Assembly (NCBI GenBank): GCA_910585245.1
Contig: CAJUCO010000014.1
Span: 1 to 55,450 of the forward strand
Source of the DNA: an uncultured Oscillibacter sp.
Lineage (GTDB): Bacteria; Bacillota; Clostridia; Oscillospirales; Oscillospiraceae
Reading direction: 5' to 3'
DNA length: 55,450 nt
Both the position numbers and the translations under genes were made by a program. Positions 48,614 to 55,450 of this stretch are shown in pieces. Within the stretch, counting starts at the first letter, position 1. The number at the start of each line of letters is the position of its first letter. The notes under the pieces were generated by a model, which ran no database searches, had not been told where the DNA came from, and was given only the letters and a program-made list of their open reading frames with translations.

Positions 48614-49468
48614 TTACTGCCGGCGCTTTCCCCGCATCATCTCCAAGTACCACTGGCGGTAACGGACCGGCGGCAAGCCCACCACCCGCTTGAATATGCT
48701 GTTAAAATGGCTGGCGCTGTCGTAACCCACCATGACGGCGATTTGAGCCGCGCTGAAGTCCGTGGAAATCAGGAGATTCTGAGCCTCGCCCATGCGGCGG
48801 CGGATGGCGTATTGAATGGGGGAGAAACCTGTGACCTCCTTGAAGACATGGGCCATGTGGTAAGGGGAGACTTTCAGCGCCTCACCGATTTGCTCCAGAG
48901 TCAAGGGCTCTGCGTAGTGCACGGCGATGTACTGCCCGACCCGGTTGGCCATTACCATGGACTCGGTTTGCCGTTCCTTCCGCTCGTCGGCGGGAAAGCT
49001 CAGCGCCAGCGGCAGCAGCGCCAGAAACAGGTGGTGGGCGATGGCCTTTCCCTGGGAAGTTCCCAGTTTCATCTGCTCATACAACAGCTGGCAAAGGTTA
49101 TAAATTTGCTCATATTTTCCCCCCACTGGACGGACAAAGCCGTCCTCCGCCAGCGTCAGGCAGCCGGGGGGGAGCCCCCGTAGAGCCAGGTCGCCTATGC
49201 CGAAACAGATGGTGCCGATCTCGCGGTGCGTGGCGGATTGCACTTCATGGAGGTCTCCCTGGTTGGTGAGGAGAAAATCGCCGGGAAAGATGGGGTAGTT
49301 GATTCCGTTGATCAGGTAAGTTCCCTCGCCGGCGTTGACAAAAAGGAGTTCACACACGCTGTCATGGGAATGCAAGACCCGGTTGACTTTGGGACCGTTC
49401 GCCTGCTGGGGGGTGATATAGAGCAGCGTGGGCGGCCGGTTGGGAACGAAGGGAATCTGATTCGGCAT
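48614..49468 (-). CDS. AraC family transcriptional regulator
   Basis: A 284-residue regulator with an N-terminal cupin-like sensor (about 25-150; HSHDSVCELLFVNAGEGTYL, FPGDFLLTNQGDLHEV) and a C-terminal double helix-turn-helix. The two reading helices are LTLEQIGEALKVSPYHMAHV and SAAQIAVMVGYDSASHFNSI, followed by the family ending FKRVVGLPPVRYRQ. RBS AAGGAGGCGGAGCCCGT precedes the ATG. It is divergent from the TRAP/uxuA/uxaC genes, so it is most likely the hexuronate-responsive activator of that operon. That link is inferred from position. Confidence 0.9.
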   Translation of the reverse strand: MPNQIPFVPNRPPTLLYITPQQANGPKVNRVLHSHDSVCELLFVNAGEGTYLINGINYPIFPGDFLLTNQGDLHEVQSATHREIGTICFGIGDLALRGLPPGCLTLAEDGFVRPVGGKYEQIYNLCQLLYEQMKLGTSQGKAIAHHLFLALLPLALSFPADERKERQTESMVMANRVGQYIAVHYAEPLTLEQIGEALKVSPYHMAHVFKEVTGFSPIQYAIRRRMGEAQNLLISTDFSAAQIAVMVGYDSASHFNSIFKRVVGLPPVRYRQWYLEMMRGKRRQ

Positions 49469-49981
49469 ACGGGCTCCGCCTCCTTTTTAAAGGTCCTTTT
49501 ATCCTTTGAGGGCCAAAGAGAAACACTGGCGCGTCGGGGTTTAACTTGCCGGAAGGCTGCCTTTGCGGGACATCTGCGGCGGCTGAGGGGTAAAATCCCC
49601 TGGAAATATCATCCAGGGGCCGTCTGAGAGAAATATTTTGGATGATGCGGGTCAAACTAGGGCTGCTTGGCTGGGGTCGGAGAGCGCCTTCCGGGAGAAC
49701 GGCAGGGACTTCCCGGCGGCAGGATGACCGTGGACCTTTGCGGAAAATTTCCGCTGGTGAATCTCCGGGCAAACTTACTTAGTTTCCATGATACAGCAAG
49801 TTTTCTCACTTTTCAAGTTGAACTGTGCGGCTCCGGAGTCTGACGCGGGGAACGTTTGAGGTGACCGGCGCGCCAAGGGCGTTTTACTGTTTTCACTGGG
49901 GAACAGACTTTCGCCATAGGGCGGGCCGCGTGGCACTTTCACCGTAGATTTCAAAGAACGATCAAGGAGGCAGTCTGGTCC
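49469..49981. other. Divergent control region araC / TRAP-hexuronate operon
   Basis: 513 bases without a credible gene. On the minus strand a promoter (49788-49816) predicts a leader of about 310 bases for araC. Within it lies a perfect stem CCCCTGG-AAATATCAT-CCAGGGG (about 49597-49619). On the plus side, I see no consensus promoter before dctP, which would fit activator dependence. AAGGAGG (49964-49970) is the dctP ribosome binding site. No recognised riboswitch. Confidence 0.5.
49788..49816 (-). promoter_or_regulatory. Possible promoter of the araC-type gene
   Basis: On the minus strand TTGAAA (49816-49811), 17-base spacer, TATCAT (49793-49788). It lies about 320 bases from the start codon, so a nearer promoter may exist. 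Confidence 0.5.
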
Positions 49982-51007
49982 ATGAGAATGGTTTTAAAAA
50001 TACTGGTGGCCGCGTTCCTCCCCCTTGCCCTGGCGGTTACGCTGTCGGGTTGTGGGGAGGGAGAGAGGCGGATTGTCCGCGTTGGACACAACCAGGCCGC
50101 TGACCATCCGACAAACCTTGCGCTTCTTGCCTTTGAGGAGTATATCGAAGGGGAATTGGGCAAGCGGTACGAGGTGGAGGTCTATCCCAGTGAGCTGCTG
50201 GGCTCCCAGATGGATATGGTCCAACTGACCCAAACTGGGGCCATTGATTTTTGCGTTGCCAGCAACTCTATTCTGGAGACCTTTTCCAAAAACTACACCC
50301 TTTTCAACCTGCCGTATCTCTTCGCCTCCAGTGAGGCCTACCACCGGGCCATGGACGACCCGGAGATTACCGGACCCATCTTCGAATCCACCAGACAGGC
50401 GGGCTTTCAGGCGGTGACCTGGATTGACGCGGGGACGCGGAATTTCTACACCGTGGACAAGCCCATCCGAACCCCGGCGGATTTAAAGGGCCTGAAAATC
50501 CGGGTCCAGCAGTCTCCCACCAATGTGGCGATGATGAGTCTTCTGGGAGGCTCCGCCACGCCCATGGGCTTTGGCGAGGTGTACACCGCGCTGCAGTCCA
50601 AGGTCATCGACGGCGCGGAGAACAACGAATTGGCACTGACCTCCAACGGACATGGAGACGTTTGCAAATTCTACTCGTATGATATGCACCAGATGATACC
50701 GGACATCTTGATTGGAAATTGCGCGTTTTTAGAGACCCTCACTAAAGAGGAGCGGGCTGTCTTTGAAAAGGGCTTCCAAATGGTGAACGCCGTGGAGCGC
50801 CGGGAGTGGGGCAAGGCCGTGGAATCCGCCAAGGAGCGGGCCGCCAAAGAGCAGGGCGTCACCTTCCTTTACCCGGAAGTTCAGCCCTTTCAGGAGGTTT
50901 GCGCCTCGATGCACCGGGATTTTTTGGCGGCTTATCCGGAGCTGTCCCCTGTCTATGAGGGCATCCAGGCTTGGAACGCCGCCTGGGCGGAAGGAGAAGG
51001 AAGATGA
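49982..51007 (+). CDS. dctP: TRAP transporter solute-binding lipoprotein
   Basis: A 341-residue DctP/SiaP-type binding protein that hands an organic acid to the TRAP permease. Lipobox VTLSGC gives a lipidated Cys24, as expected in a Gram-positive cell. Family motifs are IVRVGHNQAADHPTNLALLA, VEVYPSELLGSQMDMVQLTQ, LPYLFASSEAYHRAMDD, and the substrate-carboxylate region LKGLKIRVQQSPTNVAMMSL where the Arg in KIRVQ is the conserved salt-bridge residue. Given the uxuA and uxaC genes downstream, the ligand is probably glucuronate or a related hexuronate (inference). Its stop overlaps the dctQ start (ATGA). Confidence 0.92.
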   Translation: MRMVLKILVAAFLPLALAVTLSGCGEGERRIVRVGHNQAADHPTNLALLAFEEYIEGELGKRYEVEVYPSELLGSQMDMVQLTQTGAIDFCVASNSILETFSKNYTLFNLPYLFASSEAYHRAMDDPEITGPIFESTRQAGFQAVTWIDAGTRNFYTVDKPIRTPADLKGLKIRVQQSPTNVAMMSLLGGSATPMGFGEVYTALQSKVIDGAENNELALTSNGHGDVCKFYSYDMHQMIPDILIGNCAFLETLTKEERAVFEKGFQMVNAVERREWGKAVESAKERAAKEQGVTFLYPEVQPFQEVCASMHRDFLAAYPELSPVYEGIQAWNAAWAEGEGR

Positions 51008-51492
51008 AGGCTGTTCGCGCCGCGCTGACCCGGCTTTTGAACCTCCTGACGGGGATTAGTTTCCTGGTTATGGTAGCTCTGACCTGCTGGCAGGTGTTCA
51101 CCCGCTACATTCTCGGCAATCCCTCCTCTTGGTCCGAGGAGCTGGTTTCTTATCTGTTCGCGTGGATGAGCCTGTTGGGGGCTTCCATTGTCACCGGAGA
51201 GCGTGGGCACATGAACATTCCCATTTTGGTGGACCTGGCGGGCCCGGGACTTCGAAAGCTGCTGCTTTGTCTGGGGGAGGCCGTTGCGCTGCTGTTCTCC
51301 CTGATCATCTTGCTTTTTGGTGGCGTTCAAATCACCCGATTGGCTCTGGGACAGACGACGTCCTCCCTGGGGGTGGCCATGGGTGTTTTTTACGTGGTTT
51401 TGCCGCTGTGCGGCGTCCTCAACACGCTCTTCATCCTGACAAACATCCTGGAGATTCTCACAGATCAAAACACGAAAGGGGAGACGGGATAA
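51004..51492 (+). CDS. dctQ: TRAP transporter small permease
   Basis: A 162-residue four-helix membrane protein of the DctQ family, the scaffold subunit of sodium-coupled TRAP importers. Recognisable parts are the first helix ending in CWQVFTRYILGNPSSWSEEL and the loop ASIVTGERGHMNIPILVDLA, the conserved region of this family. Overlaps the dctP stop by four bases and abuts dctM directly, giving coupled translation of the three subunits. The frame is open upstream to 50971 but the overlap start at 51004 and GGAAGGAGAAGGAAG support this choice. Confidence 0.9.
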   Translation: MKAVRAALTRLLNLLTGISFLVMVALTCWQVFTRYILGNPSSWSEELVSYLFAWMSLLGASIVTGERGHMNIPILVDLAGPGLRKLLLCLGEAVALLFSLIILLFGGVQITRLALGQTTSSLGVAMGVFYVVLPLCGVLNTLFILTNILEILTDQNTKGETG

Positions 51493-52794
51493 ATGGCGCT
51501 TTCCTCGCTATCGCTCATTTTGACAGTGATGCTGCTCCTTCTGGCCCTGGGGGTTCCCATCGCCTACTCCATCGGCGTCGCCGCGCTGGCGGCCATTTTG
51601 CCCACGATGCCCCTGGATGTAGCTGTGGTTACGGCGGCCCAGCGGACCTTTGTGGGGATGAGCGGCTTCAGCCTCACCGCCATTCCCTTTTTCATTCTGG
51701 CGGGGAACCTGATGAATCAGGGGGGCGTTGCCCGGAGACTGGTGGATTTCGTCATGGCGCTTTTGGGCAAATTGCCCGGAGCATTGCTGGTCACCAACGC
51801 CGGGGCCAACGCTCTGTTCGGGGCCATTTCCGGTTCCGCTTCCGCCGCTGCCGCCGCCGTGGGCAGCATGGTTCGGGAGGGGGAGGAGGAACGGGGCTAT
51901 GATCCGGCTCTCTGCGCGGCCACCAACGGGGCCTCCGCGCCCTCCGGGCTGTTGATTCCGCCCTCTAACGCGTTGATCACCTATTCCCTGGCCTCCGGCG
52001 GGACCTCTGTGGCGGCGCTGTTTCTGGGCGGCTATGTGCCGGGAATTTTGTGGACGGTATGCTGCGTTGCCGTGGGCGTCATTTTGGCGAAGCGCAAGGG
52101 TTATCAAGGCATTTCCGGCCCTTACGACTGGGGAAACCTGGGCCGGTCCACCTTGCGGGCCATTCCGGCCATGTCCTTGATCGTGGTGGTCATCGGCGGC
52201 ATCGTGGGCGGTGTGTTCACCGCCACGGAGGGCTCCGCCATCGCCGTGGCGTACGCCCTGATTTTGGGCGTGTGGTACCGGAATATTACGTGGAAATCCT
52301 TTTGGGGCATTGCGGTGGAGAGCGCCAAGATGAGCGGTATGGTGGTTTTTCTCATCGGCGTGTCCAACATCCTGGGGTGGGTTATGTCCTTCAACCAGAT
52401 TCCCCAGGCGGTTTCCGCCGCTCTTATGGGGCTGACGGAGAACCGGTTTTGGATTTTGCTGATTATGAATCTGATTTTGCTGGTGGCCGGTACGTTCATG
52501 GACGTCACTCCCGCCATTCTGATTTTCACGCCGTTGTTTTTGCCCATTGTCAAGACCTTTGGAATGCACCCGGTTCATTTCGGACTCATTCTGGTCTATA
52601 ATCTCTGCATCGGCAACATCACGCCCCCCGTGGGCAACACGCTGTTCGTTTCCATCAAAGTGGGCCGGACTACCCTTGCCAGAACCATCCCCTATATGCT
52701 CTGGTATTATGCCGCGATTCTCATAGGGTTGATGCTGGTCACCTACGTGCCGGCGCTCAGTATGGGGCTTCCCACGCTGGCCGGACTGGTGTGA
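51493..52794 (+). CDS. dctM: TRAP transporter large permease
   Basis: A 433-residue membrane protein with about 11-12 helices, the transport subunit of the TRAP system. Family motifs: LALGVPIAYSIGVAALAAIL, GFSLTAIPFFILAGNLMNQG, TNAGANALFGAISGSASAAA, ATNGASAPSGLLIPPSNALI, and the second-half repeat MDVTPAILIFTPLFLPIVKT with IGNITPPVGNTLFV. The repeated helix-hairpin regions rich in Ser, Gly and Pro form the substrate and sodium sites. Begins at the base after the dctQ stop. Followed 19 bases later by uxuA. Confidence 0.94.
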   Translation: MALSSLSLILTVMLLLLALGVPIAYSIGVAALAAILPTMPLDVAVVTAAQRTFVGMSGFSLTAIPFFILAGNLMNQGGVARRLVDFVMALLGKLPGALLVTNAGANALFGAISGSASAAAAAVGSMVREGEEERGYDPALCAATNGASAPSGLLIPPSNALITYSLASGGTSVAALFLGGYVPGILWTVCCVAVGVILAKRKGYQGISGPYDWGNLGRSTLRAIPAMSLIVVVIGGIVGGVFTATEGSAIAVAYALILGVWYRNITWKSFWGIAVESAKMSGMVVFLIGVSNILGWVMSFNQIPQAVSAALMGLTENRFWILLIMNLILLVAGTFMDVTPAILIFTPLFLPIVKTFGMHPVHFGLILVYNLCIGNITPPVGNTLFVSIKVGRTTLARTIPYMLWYYAAILIGLMLVTYVPALSMGLPTLAGLV

Positions 52795-52813
52795 GGAAAG
52801 GAGAAATGTCATT

Positions 52814-53866
52814 ATGAAAAGCGCCTTTCGCTGGTACGGGGAGGAGGATCCCGTCACCCTGGAGTATATCCGGCAAATTCCCGGAATGCGTTCCATTGTC
52901 TCCGCTGTCTACGACGTGAAACCCGGCGAGGTCTGGCCGGAGGAGAGTATCCGGCGTCTTGCCTGCCGGTGCGCCGAAAAGGGCCTGATCTTTGACGTGG
53001 TGGAGTCCATTCCCGTTACGGAGGAAATCAAGCTGGGACGGCCTGAGCGGGACCGGCACATTGAAAACTACTGCGAGTCCATCCGCCGCTGCGCCAAGTA
53101 TGGCGTCAAGTGCGTCACCTACAACTTTATGCCCGTCTTCGACTGGACCCGCACCCAGCTGGACAAGGCGGCGGAGGACGGCTCCACCAGCCTGGTCATG
53201 TACTGGGAGCAGCTGAAGGGCCTGGACCCGCTCAAAGACGACATCCACTTACCCGGCTGGGACGCCAGCTATACCCAGGAGGAGGTCCGGGACCTGATTC
53301 GGGCCTACGGCGAGCTGGGGGAGGAGGGCCTCTGGAACAATATCGAATACTTCCTCAAGCGGGTCATCCCCGTGGCGGAGGAGTGTGGCGTGGTGATGGC
53401 CCTTCACCCGGACGATCCCCCATATCCCATTTTCGGTTTGCCACGGGTGATTACCTGCGAGAAGAATTTGGACCGTTACCTCTCTATTGTGGACAGTCCC
53501 GGCAACGCCCTGTGCCTTTGCACCGGCTCGCTAGGCTGCGCCCGAGAAAACGACGTTCCCGCTCTGGTCCGGAAATACGCCGCCATGGGCCGCATCGGCT
53601 TCATGCACCTTCGAAATGTCAGAATACTGCCGGATGCCTCTTTCGAGGAATCGGGGCACCTGACACAAGACGGGTCCCTGGATATGAACGCCATAGTCAA
53701 AGCCCTGGTGGAGACCGGCTTCACCGGCTGGTTCCGGCCCGACCACGGGCGCATGATCTGGGGAGAGAAGGGCAAACCGGGCTATGGGCTCTACGACCGG
53801 GCCCTGGGCAGCGCCTATCTCAACGGTCTGATTGAGGCCAACGGTGGAAAAATCGAGGGGGTGTGA
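52814..53866 (+). CDS. uxuA: Mannonate dehydratase
   Basis: Dehydrates D-mannonate to 2-keto-3-deoxygluconate, the last sugar-acid step before the KDG pathway. The 350-residue length is normal. Visible motifs: MKSAFRWYGEEDPVTLEYIR, GMRSIVSAVYDVKPGEVWPE, YCESIRRCAKYGVKCVTYNF, MALHPDDPPYPIFGLPRV with the metal-binding HPDDP, CTGSLGCARENDV, FMHLRNVR, SGHLTQDGSLDM and WFRPDHGRMIWGE. RBS GAAAGGAGAAATGTCATT is present. Lies between dctM and uxaC in a hexuronate operon. Confidence 0.96.
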   Translation: MKSAFRWYGEEDPVTLEYIRQIPGMRSIVSAVYDVKPGEVWPEESIRRLACRCAEKGLIFDVVESIPVTEEIKLGRPERDRHIENYCESIRRCAKYGVKCVTYNFMPVFDWTRTQLDKAAEDGSTSLVMYWEQLKGLDPLKDDIHLPGWDASYTQEEVRDLIRAYGELGEEGLWNNIEYFLKRVIPVAEECGVVMALHPDDPPYPIFGLPRVITCEKNLDRYLSIVDSPGNALCLCTGSLGCARENDVPALVRKYAAMGRIGFMHLRNVRILPDASFEESGHLTQDGSLDMNAIVKALVETGFTGWFRPDHGRMIWGEKGKPGYGLYDRALGSAYLNGLIEANGGKIEGV

Positions 53867-53869
53867 GGC

Positions 53870-55282
53870 ATGAGAGATTTTATGGATCAGGACTTTCTGC
53901 TCTCCACCGCCACGGCGAGAGCGCTTTACCACGGTACGGCGGAGCGGCTTCCCATTCTTGATTATCACTGTCACATCAATCCCCGGGAGATCGCGGAGGA
54001 CCGGCAATTTGACAACATCACCCAGGTTTGGTTGGAAAGTGACCACTACAAATGGCGGCTTATGCGGGCCGCCGGTGTACCCGAGGACCGGGTGACCGGC
54101 GGCGCCTCTGATTGGGAGAAGTTCTACGCCTTTGCCTCCACCATGCCGCAGCTTATCGGCAACCCGGTCTACCATTGGAGCCATTTGGAACTTCGACGGG
54201 GTTTTGGAATCACTGCGGTTCTGACGCCGGAGACCGCCCGGGAAATTTATGACGAGGCCAATGAGAAGCTACAGGGCCGCTCTGCCCGCCAGTTGATGCG
54301 GCAGTTTGGCGTGAAGGCGGTCTGCACCACCGACGACCCGGCGGACGACCTTTGCTGGCACGAGGCCGTTGCGGCGGATGAGACCATGGAGATCCGGATG
54401 CTCCCGGCCTTCCGGCCGGACAGGGCGGTTTCTGTGGAAAAGCCTGGCTTTGCAGACTACATTCATCGCCTGAGCGGCGTTGTGGGCCGGGAATTGAGTT
54501 GCACTGCCGATGTGGTGGAGGCCTTAAAGGAGCGGATTGATGATTTCCACGCCAAGGGCTGCCTTTGCGCGGACCACGGCTTGGACCGCTGTGTGTACGC
54601 CTATCCGGACCCGGAGACCGCCGATGCCGCCTTTCGCAAGGCCATGAAGGGCGAAACGCCCTCTTTATCAGAGGTGGACGCCTACAAGACTGTCCTTGCC
54701 ATAGCCTGTGCCGGAAAGTACGCGGAACTGGACTGGGTGATGCAGATTCATTTCGGCTGTCTCCGGGATGTCAATCGGCCCGCCGTGGCCCGCATGGGCT
54801 CTGACCACGGCCACGACGCGGTAAACAGCCAAAGCGGAGTGGAAAATCTGGCTTCGCTTCTCAACGCCTTTGCTGAAAACGGAGGATTGCCCAAATTGAT
54901 TGTCTATTCCCTCCACCCGGGGGACAACACAGCCGTGGACTCCATCCTCTCCTGCTTTCAAGGGGGCGGTGTTCCGGGCAAACTTCAGCACGGCAGCGCC
55001 TGGTGGTTCAACGACCACCGTCCCGGTATGCGGGCTCACCTGACGGAGCTGGCCTGCAACGGAGTTCTGGGCCGTTTTGTGGGGATGCTCACAGACTCCC
55101 GTTCTTTCCTCAGCTATACCCGGCATGAGTATTTTCGCCGGGTTTTGTGCGAGCTGGTGGGCGAGTGGGTCGAGAGCGGACAGTATCCGAATGACGAGGC
55201 GTATTTGCGCAAACTGGTCTTGGATCTTTGCTTTCAAAACGCCAACCGTTTTTTCCGCTTCGGAGTCCAGAGTCCTTTTTGA
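53870..55282 (+). CDS. uxaC: Glucuronate isomerase
   Basis: Isomerises D-glucuronate to D-fructuronate (and D-galacturonate to D-tagaturonate), the first intracellular step. The 470 residues match the family length. The amidohydrolase-like metal motif DYHCHINPREIA is near residue 29, followed by VWLESDHYKWRLMRAAGVPE, YHWSHLELRRGFGI, VCTTDDPADDLCWH, the core LDWVMQIHFGCLRDVNRPAV, GSDHGHDAV, and KLQHGSAWWFNDHRPGMRAH with LTDSRSFLSYTRHEYFRR. Starts 3 bases after the uxuA stop. Together with the partial reductase downstream and uxuA it gives glucuronate to KDG; the KDG kinase and aldolase must lie outside. Confidence 0.97.
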   Translation: MRDFMDQDFLLSTATARALYHGTAERLPILDYHCHINPREIAEDRQFDNITQVWLESDHYKWRLMRAAGVPEDRVTGGASDWEKFYAFASTMPQLIGNPVYHWSHLELRRGFGITAVLTPETAREIYDEANEKLQGRSARQLMRQFGVKAVCTTDDPADDLCWHEAVAADETMEIRMLPAFRPDRAVSVEKPGFADYIHRLSGVVGRELSCTADVVEALKERIDDFHAKGCLCADHGLDRCVYAYPDPETADAAFRKAMKGETPSLSEVDAYKTVLAIACAGKYAELDWVMQIHFGCLRDVNRPAVARMGSDHGHDAVNSQSGVENLASLLNAFAENGGLPKLIVYSLHPGDNTAVDSILSCFQGGGVPGKLQHGSAWWFNDHRPGMRAHLTELACNGVLGRFVGMLTDSRSFLSYTRHEYFRRVLCELVGEWVESGQYPNDEAYLRKLVLDLCFQNANRFFRFGVQSPF

Positions 55283-55384
55283 AATTTGGGGGATTGTCCT
55301 GATAAGTTTAGCTGGGCAGGCGGTGGGCATATCCGGCGCTGAATCCACAGGCATAAATCGTTGAGTCAGGGAGGAACGAGCAAG
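55283..55384. other. Spacer between uxaC and the next gene
   Basis: About 100 bases with no clear promoter or terminator; GGGAGGAAC near 55371 is the ribosome binding site of the following gene, which therefore likely belongs to the same operon. Confidence 0.5.
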
Positions 55385-55450
55385 ATGAAAATGAGTTACA
55401 AAAGCATCCAAGCGGGTAAGGAGTGGGAAGCGGCAGGGGTAAAACTGCCG
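55385..55450 (+). CDS. Probable fructuronate reductase / mannitol dehydrogenase family protein (3' end outside window)
   Basis: Only the first 22 codons are inside the window: MKMSYKSIQAGKEWEAAGVK then LP. The pattern KEW..AG..LP is what I expect just ahead of the HFGAGNIFRG nucleotide-binding motif in clostridial mannitol dehydrogenase family proteins such as UxuB. The context is strong: between glucuronate isomerase (makes fructuronate) and mannonate dehydratase (uses mannonate) the missing step is exactly fructuronate reductase. GGGAGGAAC lies about 9 bases before the ATG. The call is therefore mainly by context. Confidence 0.6.
   Translation, partial: MKMSYKSIQAGKEWEAAGVKLP

Overview
The window reads as a low-redundancy chromosomal segment of a GC-rich anaerobic member of the Bacillota, most likely class Clostridia, order Oscillospirales. 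Reasons: a Gram-positive PolC replicase, the MEP isoprenoid pathway, Gram-positive style lipoproteins with strong AGGAGG ribosome binding sites, consensus TTGACA/TATAAT promoters, an M20 peptidase of the PepD type, an ABC importer with a DUF3798-like binding protein, a TRAP hexuronate operon and CoA-disulfide reductase/thioredoxin redox genes. The placement is inference from gene content; no rRNA is present to confirm it. I see no tRNA, rRNA, CRISPR array, prophage or insertion sequence.

Layout. 1-9.4 kb: a conserved housekeeping run frr (5' end cut by the window)-uppS-cdsA-dxr-rseP-ispG-polC, tightly packed and coding for ribosome recycling, lipid carrier and phospholipid precursors, isoprenoids and replication. 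9.7-16.3 kb: two overlapping tetR-type genes, divergent from a secreted, coiled-coil and (SDSGSSGG)n-rich protein plus an MMPL/RND exporter, with overlapping back-to-back promoters around an inverted repeat. 16.4-20.1 kb: a lipase/glycerol kinase operon divergent from a ROK regulator. 20.2-24.0 kb: a CapA-like lipoprotein, a decayed metallophosphoesterase, and a chemoreceptor. 24.1-30.1 kb: a five-gene ABC import operon with a hairpin-rich leader. 30.3-36.8 kb: PepD dipeptidase, a VanX/VanY-type zinc peptidase with an SH3-like region, three small envelope proteins of unknown function and a GRAM/PH-like protein. 36.9-41.1 kb: a DUF3100-like transporter pair, a TauE/SafE permease, a metal-dependent deaminase and a Crp/Fnr regulator. 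41.2-45.0 kb (minus): a hybrid histidine kinase translationally coupled to a solute-binding lipoprotein with no permease. 45.3-48.4 kb: thioredoxin, CoA-disulfide reductase fused to rhodanese, a convergent Crp/Fnr regulator and a 29-residue small ORF. 48.6-55.4 kb: an AraC regulator divergent from TRAP transporter genes, uxuA, uxaC and the start of a probable uxuB, a complete uptake and entry route for glucuronate-type sugars.

The most notable non-gene signal is a family of about 80-160 bp intergenic elements (four copies, all in the same orientation and all just after plus-strand genes) built from two or three consecutive hairpins, the first of which is GAGAGAAACCC-loop-GGGTTTCTCTC. Two of the copies are themselves bracketed by directly repeated hairpins. 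The most system-like candidates for new biology are the TetR-pair/secreted stalk protein/MMPL exporter locus and the kinase plus orphan solute-binding lipoprotein pair.
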